From positions 1-64,000 of the forward strand of contig NZ_PCPP01000005.1 of NCBI RefSeq assembly GCF_002979755.1: a stretch of DNA of 64,000 bases. Direction: 5' to 3'. Within the stretch, counting starts at the first letter, position 1. Every line of letters starts with the position of its first letter. Shown in pieces: positions 1-7,397 of the stretch. Made by a program: the position numbers and the translations under genes. The DNA comes from Chryseobacterium culicis. GTDB taxonomy: Bacteria; Bacteroidota; Bacteroidia; Flavobacteriales; Weeksellaceae. The notes under the pieces were generated by a model, which worked only from the letters and a program-made list of their open reading frames with translations, ran no database searches and was not told the DNA's origin.

Positions 1-57
1 GTTAAGCCCACCAGCGCCGATGGTACTGCTAACGCGGGAGAGTAGGCCGCCGCCAGT
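1..57 (+). rRNA. rrf: 5S ribosomal RNA, 3' end (partial)
   Basis: The window opens inside a 5S rRNA. The typical bacterial 3' portion is visible: a CCGATGGTACTGC block, then GGGAGAGTAGG and the closing GCCGCCAG, followed at once by T-rich sequence. The 5' half lies outside the window, so this is the distal end of an rRNA operon transcribed on the plus strand. The exact 3' end is uncertain by a few bases. Confidence 0.9.
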
Positions 58-72
58 TTTTATTTTATTTTT

Positions 73-107
73 AAAAATCCTTTATCTGATGATAAAGGAT
101 TTTTTTT
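73..107 (+). terminator. rRNA operon intrinsic terminator
   Basis: A perfect 14-bp stem (73-86 with 91-104) with a TGAT loop runs into a T tract ending at 107. It sits 16 nt after the 5S end and is the expected operon terminator. Confidence 0.9.
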
Positions 108-181
108 GCTTTATACTCTCCACTCCACTATACCTATATACACCCGTATATACCTATAACTACCAGCTTGACTCATAAATA

Positions 182-250
182 ATGAGTAATAAGCAATAAG
201 TAATGAGTAATATCCAACGTATGCTATATTACTTATTACCCATTACTCAT
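182..250. repeat. AT-rich inverted repeat
   Basis: Arms at 182-204 and 228-250 are 23 nt each and complementary at 20 positions. They are built from ATGAGTAAT/AATAAGTAAT words separated by 23 nt. No coding potential. This looks like an intergenic palindromic repeat; copy number elsewhere cannot be judged here. Confidence 0.6.
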
Positions 251-274
251 CTTTACCGTTCATCACACTCAAAC

Positions 275-376
275 TGTCACTCCGTAGGAGTCTCAACAAT
301 CCATTTAAAATTCTGTAGTTTATCCTTTGAATTCTTTAGAGTCTAATAAATGTGGCTAGATTCCTACGGAATGACA
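275..376. repeat. Inverted-repeat element (CTCCGTAGGAG / TTCCTACGGAA arms)
   Basis: A 19-nt arm at 275-293 pairs with 358-376 with only two mismatches, both C.A-type, around a 64-nt AT-rich centre. Each arm holds its own short palindrome (CTCCGTAGGAG or TTCCTACGGAA). No ORF lies inside. The form suits a REP- or MITE-like non-coding element, but family membership is an inference. Confidence 0.6.
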
Positions 377-473
377 TAATCAGAACTATTAATCTCACGA
401 TATAAAACTGATCATTCTTAAATCGAATCCCGAAGCTCATAATTCATAACTTATAATTCATAATTGATTTTCT

Positions 474-586
474 CCTAGCCCCGATAGTAATGGTTACCCC
501 GCAGCTTGGATTGGCGAGTGGGTGGGTCTGAGCGTGGAAGCGTGCAGGCGCGAGGAGTATGAATGAATAGCGGGATAAAGCTCCTG
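474..586 (+). ncRNA. GC-rich structured element, possibly a Flavo-1-like RNA
   Basis: In an otherwise AT-rich intergenic stretch, a GC-rich block starts with CCTAGCCCCGATAG and ends with AGCGGGATAAAGCTCC. The edges are complementary (CCCCG with CGGG; AGC with GCT), closing a long stem over a variable GC-rich centre. I recall elements with this 5' and 3' signature as abundant between genes in flavobacteria, and think they may be the Flavo-1 RNA motif, but the name is from memory and unchecked. Strand is assigned by the TAGCCC...AGCTCC orientation. The AT-rich words at 438-465 just upstream are a small imperfect palindrome. Confidence 0.45.
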
Positions 587-761
587 AAATATCACTACTT
601 AAATTTTATTAAACTTCTTTATTTAATCAAGAGGAAGGGTTCATTATTTATACGCTGATTATTTATGCTCATAAGCGGCTTATTATCCTTGGAAGCTTAT
701 CTGTATATGGAAAATATATATAAACCCTCAGAACCTGCCTTATCTTAATCCAGAAGAAATG

Positions 762-790
762 AAAAAACCGCTTCTTAAAGAAACGGTTCT
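762..790 (-). terminator. Intrinsic terminator of the short peptide gene
   Basis: Arms 66-76 and 78-88 of the 700s (AACCGCTTCTT / AAGAAACGGTT) form a hairpin with one G.T pair. On the minus strand it runs into a U tract (A run 762-767). It lies 27 nt after the stop of the minus-strand peptide gene. Confidence 0.7.
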
Positions 791-816
791 TATTTATGGG
801 ATTGGGACTTTCAATC

Positions 817-978
817 TTACATATCACTGTTTGTGTCCGGGCATTTAAAATCATCACTGCAGGTAGCACATACAATGGTTCCATTGCAGTAGTACATACA
901 GAAATCTGTTTCAGGAAGATTAGCACCTCCAGAAATGTTTTTTAATTGGCCTTTTTGTAGTTTTTTTAAATTTTTCAT
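817..978 (-). CDS. Short Cys-rich double-glycine-leader peptide (bacteriocin-like)
   Basis: This 53-residue gene is too short for a long-ORF scan. It begins MKNLKKLQKGQLKNISGG, an 18-residue basic leader ending in Gly-Gly, followed by a 35-residue core with five Cys (27, 31, 37, 40, 46) and an acidic tail ending NSDM. Leaders of this kind in Bacteroidota precede ribosomally made peptides exported and cleaved after GG by C39-peptidase ABC transporters; that role is inferred, and no such transporter is in the window. Its start, leader length and downstream terminator match the other three peptide genes here. Unlike them it lacks the conserved 5' UTR element. A longer reading frame overlaps it in another phase and is judged spurious. 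Confidence 0.8.
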   Translation of the reverse strand: MKNLKKLQKGQLKNISGGANLPETDFCMYYCNGTIVCATCSDDFKCPDTNSDM

Positions 979-1161
979 ATCGTTTTAATTAATAATTTGA
1001 AGTTAAAGTAAAATTAGTTAAAATATTTTTAATTAATAATGTTTGTTGTATTAAAAATAAAAAATTAATATAATAAACAGTTTTAAGAGTTATATGATCA
1101 ATGATTTTCACATAAATATTTGATTGACAATAAAATAAATGCTATTTTTAAGCTAGCGTTA

Positions 1162-1184
1162 TCCGAAAAGCTTATAGAGTAGGA
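1162..1184 (+). promoter_or_regulatory. Conserved 5' UTR element, copy 1
   Basis: A 23-nt element with the core CCGAAAAGC at 1163-1171 and AGAGTAGG at 1176-1183. The flanking end bases are T (1162) and A (1184), where the two other copies in the window have G and C, so the outer pair of TCC...GGA is kept. It ends 18 nt before the ATG at 1203. A TATTTG-like promoter element lies at 1117-1122. Confidence 0.65.
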
Positions 1185-1202
1185 AAAATTAAAACTATAA
1201 CT

Positions 1203-1472
1203 ATGAAAAATTTAAAAAAACTTTCAAGAGACGACAAGAGAAGTATTGTTGCGGGGGTCAATTTTCCAGCCTATTGCTTAGAAGGCGGTGGACCGGGAGA
1301 AGGAGGATGTTCTGCAGGACAAATCTGCTCAGGGGGAAAATGTGTTCCTTACGAAAATCCTGGAGGTGGAGAAAATCCTGGCGGTGGTGGAGATACATAC
1401 ACCTGCATCTGTCCATGGGGTACTTTTACACAACCTACACCATGTCCTGAATTTTATTGTATAACAGGATAG
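1203..1472 (+). CDS. Gly/Cys-rich peptide with AG-type leader (bacteriocin-like)
   Basis: An 89-residue product starting MKNLKKLSRDDKRSIVAG, an 18-residue leader ending Ala-Gly rather than Gly-Gly. The core has eight Cys (25, 36, 42, 47, 68, 70, 81, 86) and three Gly-rich stretches. A C-x5-C-x4-C pattern with GQ and GKCVP at about 36-49 looks like a small disulfide-knotted fold, and a C-x-C pair follows at 68-70. Likely exported and processed after residue 18; function unknown. Transcribed alone, preceded by the conserved 23-nt 5' UTR element and followed within 10 nt by a hairpin terminator. It could be a bacteriocin-like peptide or another secreted Cys-rich peptide; the sequence does not decide. 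Confidence 0.8.
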   Translation: MKNLKKLSRDDKRSIVAGVNFPAYCLEGGGPGEGGCSAGQICSGGKCVPYENPGGGENPGGGGDTYTCICPWGTFTQPTPCPEFYCITG

Positions 1473-1480
1473 TATAATGA

Positions 1481-1515
1481 AAACGGCTACCTCAAATAGA
1501 GATAGCCGTTTCTTT
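1481..1515. terminator. Bidirectional intrinsic terminator
   Basis: A perfect 9-bp stem (1481-1489 with 1503-1511) is flanked by T-rich sequence downstream and A-rich sequence upstream. It sits between the convergent peptide gene (+) and oxygenase gene (-) and can serve both. Confidence 0.75.
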
Positions 1516-1517
1516 TC

Positions 1518-2468
1518 TTATTTTTTAATCAATCCTAATTCGATTAATCTTTCATGCAGGAATTCTCCGGCAGTTGTATCTTCGTATAATTTTGGATTGT
1601 TTTCATCTACACAGTTCTCAAGTGCATTTAAAGACATTGCACTGATAGGATGCATAAAGAAAGGAATTGAATACCTTGAAGTACTCCACATTTCTCTTGG
1701 CGGGTTTACCACTCTGTGGATGGTAGATTTCAATTTGTTGTTGGTGTGTCTTGAAAGCATATCTCCAACATTGATCATCAGTTCATCCGGTTCTGCAATA
1801 GCATCAATCCATTCTCCGTTGTGGTTTTGAACCTGAAGACCTTTACCCTGTGCTCCCATTAAAAGGGTAATAAGGTTAATGTCTCCGTGAGCAGCAGCTC
1901 TTACCGCATCATCTGGTTCTTCGGTGATTGGCGGATAGTGAATAGGTCTTAAAATAGAATTTCCTTCTGCGATTTTATCATCAAAATAAAACTCATTTAA
2001 CCCAAGGTGCAATGCTAAAGCTCTTAACACATACTGTCCTGTTTTCTCAAGCATCTGGAATGCCTCTTTACCTACTTCGTTGAATTTTGGAAGTTCATCA
2101 ACGATTACATTGTCTGGATACTCAGTTTTGTATTTTGAATCATCAGACAGATACTGTCCGAAATGCCAAAATTCTTTTAAGTCTCCTTTTTTGAAACCTT
2201 TTGCAGTTTCTTTACCGAATCCTACATAGCCTCTCTGTCCACCAATTCCTGGAATCTCATACTTCTGTTTCGTTTCCACTGGTTGTTCAAAAAAGTTTTT
2301 TACCTCTCCATACAAATCATCCACTAGGTTGTCATCAAGAAAGTGGCCTTTTAAGGCTACAAAACCAATTTCTTCATAAGCTTTTCCGATTTCATTTACA
2401 AATTTCTGTTTGCGTTCCGGGTTGTCCGAAAGGAAATCACGCAGGTCTACACTAGGTATTTTATCCAT
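1518..2468 (-). CDS. 2-oxoglutarate/Fe(II)-dependent dioxygenase, isopenicillin N synthase family
   Basis: A cytoplasmic non-haem iron oxygenase of 316 residues, normal for the family. The N-terminal DIOX_N-type region is at about 5-110. The Fe(II) facial triad is visible as H194-x-D196 and H251, and the cosubstrate-binding R-x-S is R265/S267. Substrate cannot be read from the sequence; family members act on amino acids, peptides and small metabolites. It is a single gene facing away from menD. Its -7 element (TAATTTTG on the minus strand, 2489-2496) is 20 nt from the ATG. The 3' end shares a terminator with the peptide gene at 1203. Confidence 0.88.
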   Translation of the reverse strand: MDKIPSVDLRDFLSDNPERKQKFVNEIGKAYEEIGFVALKGHFLDDNLVDDLYGEVKNFFEQPVETKQKYEIPGIGGQRGYVGFGKETAKGFKKGDLKEFWHFGQYLSDDSKYKTEYPDNVIVDELPKFNEVGKEAFQMLEKTGQYVLRALALHLGLNEFYFDDKIAEGNSILRPIHYPPITEEPDDAVRAAAHGDINLITLLMGAQGKGLQVQNHNGEWIDAIAEPDELMINVGDMLSRHTNNKLKSTIHRVVNPPREMWSTSRYSIPFFMHPISAMSLNALENCVDENNPKLYEDTTAGEFLHERLIELGLIKK

Positions 2469-2488
2469 TTTTAGAAATTTACGAACAG

Positions 2489-2496
2489 CAAAATTA
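2489..2496 (-). promoter_or_regulatory. -7 promoter element for the oxygenase gene
   Basis: Reads TAATTTTG on the minus strand, matching the Bacteroidota TAnnTTTG consensus, 20 nt upstream of the ATG at 2468. Confidence 0.55.
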
Positions 2497-2540
2497 CATT
2501 TTTTTTAAATTAAATGATTTTAAAATCATTATTTATAAGT

Positions 2541-2548
2541 TAAATTTG
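2541..2548 (+). promoter_or_regulatory. -7 promoter element for menD, almost abutting the ATG
   Basis: TAAATTTG matches TAnnTTTG. Only 4 nt separate it from the menD ATG at 2553, so a start at the usual distance would give a transcript with little or no leader. Confidence 0.5.
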
Positions 2549-2552
2549 CTGT

Positions 2553-4223
2553 ATGAAAAAATATTCTTCTAAGAGAAGTATCCAAATACTTGCACATCTT
2601 CTTCAGCAGTACGGAATTGCAGATATCGTAATTTCTCCGGGGTCAAGAAATGCTCCTTTGGCCATTCATTTTTCAGAGGTAGATAGTTTCAACTGTTACA
2701 GTATTGTAGACGAAAGAAGTGCTGCTTTCGTGGCAATGGGAATGGCAAAAAGCGAGAAAAAACCTGTAGCCATTACCTGTACCAGCGGATCAGCAGTCGT
2801 TAATTATTATCCGGCAGTGACTGAAGCCTTTTATCAGAATGTTCCCCTTTTGGTATTGACGGCTGACCGACCTACTGATTTTGTTGATATTTTCGATGGG
2901 CAGACGATTAGACAGAAAGATGTTTTTCATCAGCATTCCTATGGTGACTTTCAGCTTTTGGAAGACAGCAAAGAAAATGCAGAAGATATTAATTTCGATA
3001 TCATTAAAAAAGCAATTGAGCTTTGTTTTGAGAAACAAGGCCCGGTACATATTAATATTCCTTTAGAAGAACCTTTATACGAGCTGGTATCTGAGCTTCC
3101 TACTTTTCCTACTGTTGAAAAAACAATCAAACATAAAGAGTATGAAATTCCATCCAATCTGATTGCAGAATGGCATACCTCACAAAGAATTTTGCTGTTG
3201 GTGGGAACGAGAGATTACAGCCCGGAATTGGAAAATCAGTTAACTCAATTGGTAAAAAACCATTCTGTTGTTGTATTGAGTGAAGCCAACTCAAATTTAC
3301 ATCACGAGAAGTTCTTCAAACATATAGACCGCTATATTTTTAATTTTACAGAAGAAGATTATAAAACCTATGCGCCTGATCTGTTGATTACAATAGGACA
3401 GAATGTGGTTTCTAAAAAGGTAAAACAATTCCTGAGAAAAGCCCACCCGAAGCAGCATTGGCATTTGGATGAAGTGTGGCAGCCTGATACTTATTTCTCC
3501 CTCACAGAAAAGATAGAAGTTAAGCCGGAAGTATTCTTCTCAAAACTGCTGAAATTTATCAATCTGGAGCCGAGACCTTATTTTAATCTTTGGGATGTTT
3601 TAAGGGATAAAAAAGATGCCAAGCATGAACAGTTTTTGAATACGATTGATTTTTCAGATTTTTATTTCTTCAATAAGGCATCACAAACGATTCCTGAAAA
3701 CTATAATATTCATATCAGCAACTCTTCCGGAATCAGATATGCACAGCTGTTTGATTTTGGAAAGAGAAAAATATATTGTAACAGAGGAACAAGCGGTATT
3801 GACGGTTCTACTTCTACGGCAATGGGATTTGCTATCAAAAATGAAAATCCAACCTTATTAATAACAGGAGATTTAAGTTTCTTTTATGACATCAATGGTC
3901 TTTGGAATCAATATATTCCACCATTTGTAAGAATTATGATCTTCAATAACGGTGAAGGAAATATCTTTAAAATCATTCCGGGACCGGGTAACGCCAATCC
4001 GAATACGCTGGATGAATTTATTGCTACAAAACACCGTAAGAATGCAGAATATCTGGCGAAACATTTCGGATTCTCCTATATTCGGGTAGAGGACGAGCTT
4101 ACGCTGGACAGGGTTCTTGAGAATTTCTTCAAACCTGATGCACAGCCAAAAATCCTGGAAGTAAATACTCACGGGAAGAATAGTGCAGATGTACTGAAGT
4201 CGTATTTTGAATTTATGAAATAG
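2553..4223 (+). CDS. menD: 2-Succinyl-5-enolpyruvyl-6-hydroxy-3-cyclohexene-1-carboxylate synthase
   Basis: A thiamine-diphosphate enzyme of menaquinone synthesis that condenses isochorismate with a succinic semialdehyde-ThDP intermediate from 2-oxoglutarate. At 556 residues it has the usual MenD length and three-domain layout: N-terminal pyrimidine-binding domain with SPGSRNAPL at 28-36 and the cofactor-activating Glu in DERSAAF (E54), a central domain, and a C-terminal PP domain with TGDLSFFYDINGLWN. The start matches the family N-terminus, so the near-leaderless promoter spacing is not a start-site error. No other men genes are adjacent. The next two genes, on the other strand, also use chorismate. 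Confidence 0.95.
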   Translation: MKKYSSKRSIQILAHLLQQYGIADIVISPGSRNAPLAIHFSEVDSFNCYSIVDERSAAFVAMGMAKSEKKPVAITCTSGSAVVNYYPAVTEAFYQNVPLLVLTADRPTDFVDIFDGQTIRQKDVFHQHSYGDFQLLEDSKENAEDINFDIIKKAIELCFEKQGPVHINIPLEEPLYELVSELPTFPTVEKTIKHKEYEIPSNLIAEWHTSQRILLLVGTRDYSPELENQLTQLVKNHSVVVLSEANSNLHHEKFFKHIDRYIFNFTEEDYKTYAPDLLITIGQNVVSKKVKQFLRKAHPKQHWHLDEVWQPDTYFSLTEKIEVKPEVFFSKLLKFINLEPRPYFNLWDVLRDKKDAKHEQFLNTIDFSDFYFFNKASQTIPENYNIHISNSSGIRYAQLFDFGKRKIYCNRGTSGIDGSTSTAMGFAIKNENPTLLITGDLSFFYDINGLWNQYIPPFVRIMIFNNGEGNIFKIIPGPGNANPNTLDEFIATKHRKNAEYLAKHFGFSYIRVEDELTLDRVLENFFKPDAQPKILEVNTHGKNSADVLKSYFEFMK

Positions 4224-4225
4224 GG

Positions 4226-4852
4226 TTAAAGATCAAGATATTCCTCATTCCCCGGCAGGTTGATAATCCTGTCGATAGGATAGATAAACATATCATCAAA
4301 ATCATTCAACGCATTAATGATCTGGAAATGGGTGAATTGCTTTATATTCTGTAAAGTAATCTCCGTTTCTTTGATCTTTTTATGCTTTAAAAGATGCTGT
4401 CTCTGTACTCCGTTCAACAGATAGGTAGAAGGAGTAAACCAATCTTTTCCTTTTAAAAACAAAAGGTTGGAAAAAGAGGTATCAGTGATATGGTTGTTTT
4501 TGACAATGATGATTTCTTCAGCTTTTGCTTTCATTTTCATCTTATCCAACTCTTTTCGGTCTTCAAATTTAAATGAATAATCAAAGCTGTTGTTTTCTAC
4601 CAGCTTGAAATCCTGTATTTCAGGAATAGCATAAGGAATCATCTGTGTTCTGATTCTTTTATCAAGGTCATAGGCAATTCTTAGTTTGAAAAGACCATCC
4701 TCATCATGCTGCAGGTTTTTATAGATCTTGGCCAGATCGATAGAGTCTTCCTTCCCGAAATGGGAAAATGTTTGATTGACACGTTTCTGATGTAGATCCA
4801 ATAGAAAAACCTCCTGATCTTCTACTTTAATGCTTTCAATGAATTGGGACAT
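4226..4852 (-). CDS. Class IV aminotransferase, likely 4-amino-4-deoxychorismate lyase
   Basis: A 208-residue PLP enzyme of aminotransferase class IV. The PLP lysine is probably the Lys of KFEDRKEL near residue 92. The usual Glu-x-x-x-Asn strand motif reads ITDTSFSN, with Asp where most family members have Glu. It overlaps the end of pabB by 17 nt and is translated from the same message. Together they would make p-aminobenzoate for folate: PabB forms aminodeoxychorismate and this enzyme releases pyruvate. The lyase role comes mainly from this context; a branched-chain or D-amino acid aminotransferase cannot be excluded from sequence alone. Confidence 0.78.
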   Translation of the reverse strand: MSQFIESIKVEDQEVFLLDLHQKRVNQTFSHFGKEDSIDLAKIYKNLQHDEDGLFKLRIAYDLDKRIRTQMIPYAIPEIQDFKLVENNSFDYSFKFEDRKELDKMKMKAKAEEIIIVKNNHITDTSFSNLLFLKGKDWFTPSTYLLNGVQRQHLLKHKKIKETEITLQNIKQFTHFQIINALNDFDDMFIYPIDRIINLPGNEEYLDL

Positions 4853-5813
4853 AGATTTTATTTTTCATTTCCTGATACTCGTCTTCTAACTTACTCATGT
4901 GCGTTATACCGCCTCCGCTTTTGAAATAAAGTTGATCTCCTTCTTTTTCAATAAAGCGTATCATTACACAGCTGTCAACATTTTGACCGTCAAACCAGCC
5001 ACAAACTCCTGTGTAATATCCTCTGTCATATCCTTCCGCATCCAGAATTATTTCCAGTGTTTTAGGTTTGGGAGCTCCTAAAATAGAGCCCGCAGGAAGA
5101 AGCTTCTGCATAATACTTCCTACTTTTCCGTTAAATTCAGGTTTTATTGTTCCTGAAATCTCAGAACTCATGGCATACAGATCTTTCTGCTGGGTTTTGA
5201 TAAAGTCAATATGCTGAAACTGATCTACTTTTACCTCATCAGCTACCATGCTCAGATCATTTCGGAGCAGATCTACTACAGTATAATGTTCTGCCTTTTC
5301 TTTCTTATCATTTTTTAGAATTTCTGCTGCATTTTCAATAGAAGCATCAATTGTACCTTTCATGGGATAAGTCAGAATTTTTCCATCAATAATCTTTACA
5401 AAAGTTTCAGGAGAAAAAAATACAAAAAAATCTTTATAAAAAACTTTGTACTTCGCATTTGAGTGGTAAAAAATTTCTTCTAAGGTTAAATTGGTCTCTA
5501 TCTTTGTTTTTCTAGTATAATTTACTAAATAAGAGTTTCCTAAACGAATATTTTTCTGAACCTTATTAAAGCCTATTTTAAAGCTCTCCAGTGTTTCAGG
5601 AACTGACTTCCATATTACTTTTTTGTCTAGTGCATGGGTCTCTTTTGACTCTGTAAGTTCTTTGAAATCAATAATTAAACCTTCTTTTTCAATTTCATGT
5701 TCCTGATATATTTCTACATTCTCTGCGAGAAAGTCGATGACGAAAAAATAGGGAACCTTCTGAAGGGAAAGCTCGTCCATTTCCATAAATTTTTGATGAT
5801 TCACTGAAAACAT
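4836..5813 (-). CDS. pabB: Aminodeoxychorismate synthase component I
   Basis: The chorismate-binding enzyme of p-aminobenzoate synthesis. At 325 residues it keeps the catalytic C-terminal chorismate fold and only a short N-terminal part, as in many Bacteroidota. PMKGT at 150-154 carries the Lys (K152) that marks aminodeoxychorismate synthases; anthranilate synthases have Ala there. Other motifs visible are VVDLLRNDLSMVA, GSILGAPKPKTLEII and GYYTGVCGW. No glutamine amidotransferase (pabA) is next to it. A TATTTTTG element on the minus strand at 5818-5825 lies only 4 nt before the ATG. Confidence 0.92.
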   Translation of the reverse strand: MFSVNHQKFMEMDELSLQKVPYFFVIDFLAENVEIYQEHEIEKEGLIIDFKELTESKETHALDKKVIWKSVPETLESFKIGFNKVQKNIRLGNSYLVNYTRKTKIETNLTLEEIFYHSNAKYKVFYKDFFVFFSPETFVKIIDGKILTYPMKGTIDASIENAAEILKNDKKEKAEHYTVVDLLRNDLSMVADEVKVDQFQHIDFIKTQQKDLYAMSSEISGTIKPEFNGKVGSIMQKLLPAGSILGAPKPKTLEIILDAEGYDRGYYTGVCGWFDGQNVDSCVMIRFIEKEGDQLYFKSGGGITHMSKLEDEYQEMKNKIYVPIH

Positions 5814-5817
5814 TCTG

Positions 5818-5825
5818 CAAAAATA
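5818..5825 (-). promoter_or_regulatory. -7 promoter element for pabB, almost abutting the ATG
   Basis: TATTTTTG on the minus strand fits TAnnTTTG and ends 4 nt before the pabB start at 5813. It is divergent from the plus-strand element at 5838-5845, with 12 bp between them. Confidence 0.5.
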
Positions 5826-5837
5826 CTTATTGATGTT

Positions 5838-5845
5838 TACTTTTG
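5838..5845 (+). promoter_or_regulatory. -7 promoter element for the membrane-protein gene
   Basis: TACTTTTG fits TAnnTTTG. Its position means the in-frame TTG at 5843 lies within the promoter, which favours the ATG at 5858 as the start. Confidence 0.5.
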
Positions 5846-5857
5846 CATAAATTTTTT

Positions 5858-6583
5858 ATGATGCAGAACAAATATCCTCAGAAACCGGGACTAGATTTTA
5901 TATTGAAGCAGGCATTTTTTTATTGGAATAAAACACTCGTTTTTCAGTTGATGTTTTCAATTTTTTATTTTGGAATTTTCCTGACGGTGTTTTTTGCCGC
6001 AGATCTGAAATATAATATTTTTAGCCAGTATATGGAAACCAGCAAGTACCTTAAAGATGGAATGCAGGCTTATGCCACGCAGTATACTAAAATGGTTTCT
6101 ACTCCGGAATTTCAGAGTTTTTCTCTGATGATTGTGGGTACTATGATTTTTCTTTATCCTCTTAATATTGGTTTTTATCAGATTTACAGAAAGATTGATC
6201 TTAAGGAAAAGCTTGAGCTGGGCGATTTACTGGTAGGATATAACGGACTTAACTTTTTTAAGTACATAGGATATTATATTTTCTGGTTTTTCATCTATGT
6301 CAATGCTGCCCAGACTATTATTCTTGGAATTGTTTGGGTGATAATAACTGTGTTTGTAGCTCCATTGATGTTCTTTACCAATAAAAGGATTTTTGAATCA
6401 ATTTCTCTTAATTTTAAAGCACTCAGGATGTATTTTCTGGAAATAACGGTTTGTGTGATCGTTGCTTTTATATTTAAGTATTTGGGTTTTGCCCTGTTTT
6501 TTATAGGAGGATTGTTTACATTCCCTTTTTGGAATGCCATGATTTACTCCCTTTATAAAACGGTTTTTTCGGAAAAAAGTTAA
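5858..6583 (+). CDS. Multi-pass membrane protein, paralog of the next gene
   Basis: A 241-residue inner-membrane protein with about six hydrophobic segments (a pair near the N-terminus, one at about 90-105, and three in the C-terminal half). It shares its layout with the genes at 6656 and 52042: an N-terminal 'xxxAFxxYK' helix, a central 'GY..F' stretch and a final hydrophobic hairpin ending in a Tyr-rich segment. No catalytic motif is visible and no function is assigned. Such proteins in this group are sometimes labelled 'beta-carotene monooxygenase', which the sequence does not support. ATG chosen because the upstream TTG at 5843 falls in the promoter. Confidence 0.75.
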   Translation: MMQNKYPQKPGLDFILKQAFFYWNKTLVFQLMFSIFYFGIFLTVFFAADLKYNIFSQYMETSKYLKDGMQAYATQYTKMVSTPEFQSFSLMIVGTMIFLYPLNIGFYQIYRKIDLKEKLELGDLLVGYNGLNFFKYIGYYIFWFFIYVNAAQTIILGIVWVIITVFVAPLMFFTNKRIFESISLNFKALRMYFLEITVCVIVAFIFKYLGFALFFIGGLFTFPFWNAMIYSLYKTVFSEKS

Positions 6584-6623
6584 AATTCATTCGTGTTTAA
6601 TATGATTTTTTACTAAAAAAAAG

Positions 6624-6631
6624 TAAATTTG
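6624..6631 (+). promoter_or_regulatory. -7 promoter element
   Basis: TAAATTTG fits TAnnTTTG, 24 nt upstream of the ATG at 6656. Confidence 0.5.
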
Positions 6632-6655
6632 GTAAAATCATTAAATATTTAAACT

Positions 6656-7384
6656 ATGTCTGAATTTAACGAATTTGATCAGCAAGGCTCTGTGCCTAAC
6701 AGAGATACGGGATCAATTATTTCTCATGCCTTTGAAATGTACAAGGGTGTTTTTGGTTACGGAATCGTAGCAATGATCATTTACATGATTGGAGGATCTC
6801 TTATTCAAATGCTTACCGGATTTGATTCTGCTTCTGTGGCGGAAGAAATAAAATCTTCAGGAGGTGATTTTAATTCCTTGAGTACACCAGGACTTCCCTT
6901 GTATATGGGTGCTTCCAGCCTTTTCGGACTTTTGTTATCTCCTTTATATGTAGGACTGATCTACATGGTGAATAAATACAATACCAAAAATCCAATTGAG
7001 TTTTCCGACCTTTTCATCGGATACCGTCAGAATTTTGTAAACATTTTGATTTACAGCCTTCTTGCTTGGGTGATTTCGTCAATTGCTCTGGCATTGTGTG
7101 TATTGCCTATCATTTTTGTGTATCCTTTCCTTTTATTAGGATATCCTATTCTGTTATTTGAAAATGCTTCAGCTACAGATGCTCTGTCAAAGTCTTTCAA
7201 TATTGCTAAAGAAAACTATGGAACTTTCTTATTAACAGGTCTTTTAGGGTTTCTAATTTCTTTTGCAGGAATTTTCCTTTGTATTATAGGGATTATCTTA
7301 ACAGCTCCGTTTATTATGATTGTAATGTACTCCACCTATTGCGCTTTCTTAGGAAAACCAAGACAAATTATGTTCAGCAAATAA
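6656..7384 (+). CDS. Multi-pass membrane protein, paralog of its neighbour
   Basis: A 242-residue inner-membrane protein with a polar 25-residue N-terminus and about six transmembrane stretches. It has the same plan as the gene at 5858. The segment around DALSKSFNIAKENYGTF aligns with IFESISLNFKALRMYF there and with EIKEAWKISKVMTKGN in the gene at 52042, so the three form a paralogous family. Function unknown. It has its own TAAATTTG promoter element and is followed after 13 nt by the AI-2E-type transporter gene, probably on one message. Confidence 0.75.
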   Translation: MSEFNEFDQQGSVPNRDTGSIISHAFEMYKGVFGYGIVAMIIYMIGGSLIQMLTGFDSASVAEEIKSSGGDFNSLSTPGLPLYMGASSLFGLLLSPLYVGLIYMVNKYNTKNPIEFSDLFIGYRQNFVNILIYSLLAWVISSIALALCVLPIIFVYPFLLLGYPILLFENASATDALSKSFNIAKENYGTFLLTGLLGFLISFAGIFLCIIGIILTAPFIMIVMYSTYCAFLGKPRQIMFSK

Positions 7385-7397
7385 AATATAAAAATTG

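Noticed and set aside
669..926. 85-codon minus-strand open frame
   Set aside because: It overlaps, in another phase, the 53-residue leader peptide gene at 817-978, includes that gene's terminator, and has no family-like content.
1162..1184. Similarity of AGAGTAGG in the UTR element to the 5S rRNA 3' end
   Set aside because: Only eight bases are shared and the surrounding sequence and pairing differ; treated as chance.
1477..1830. 117-codon plus-strand frame opposite the oxygenase gene
   Set aside because: It is the antisense shadow of a well-supported enzyme and starts inside a terminator hairpin.
5858..7384. 'Beta-carotene 15,15'-monooxygenase' label for the membrane proteins
   Set aside because: No carotenoid-oxygenase His residues or propeller-type sequence; the proteins are multi-pass membrane proteins of unknown role.
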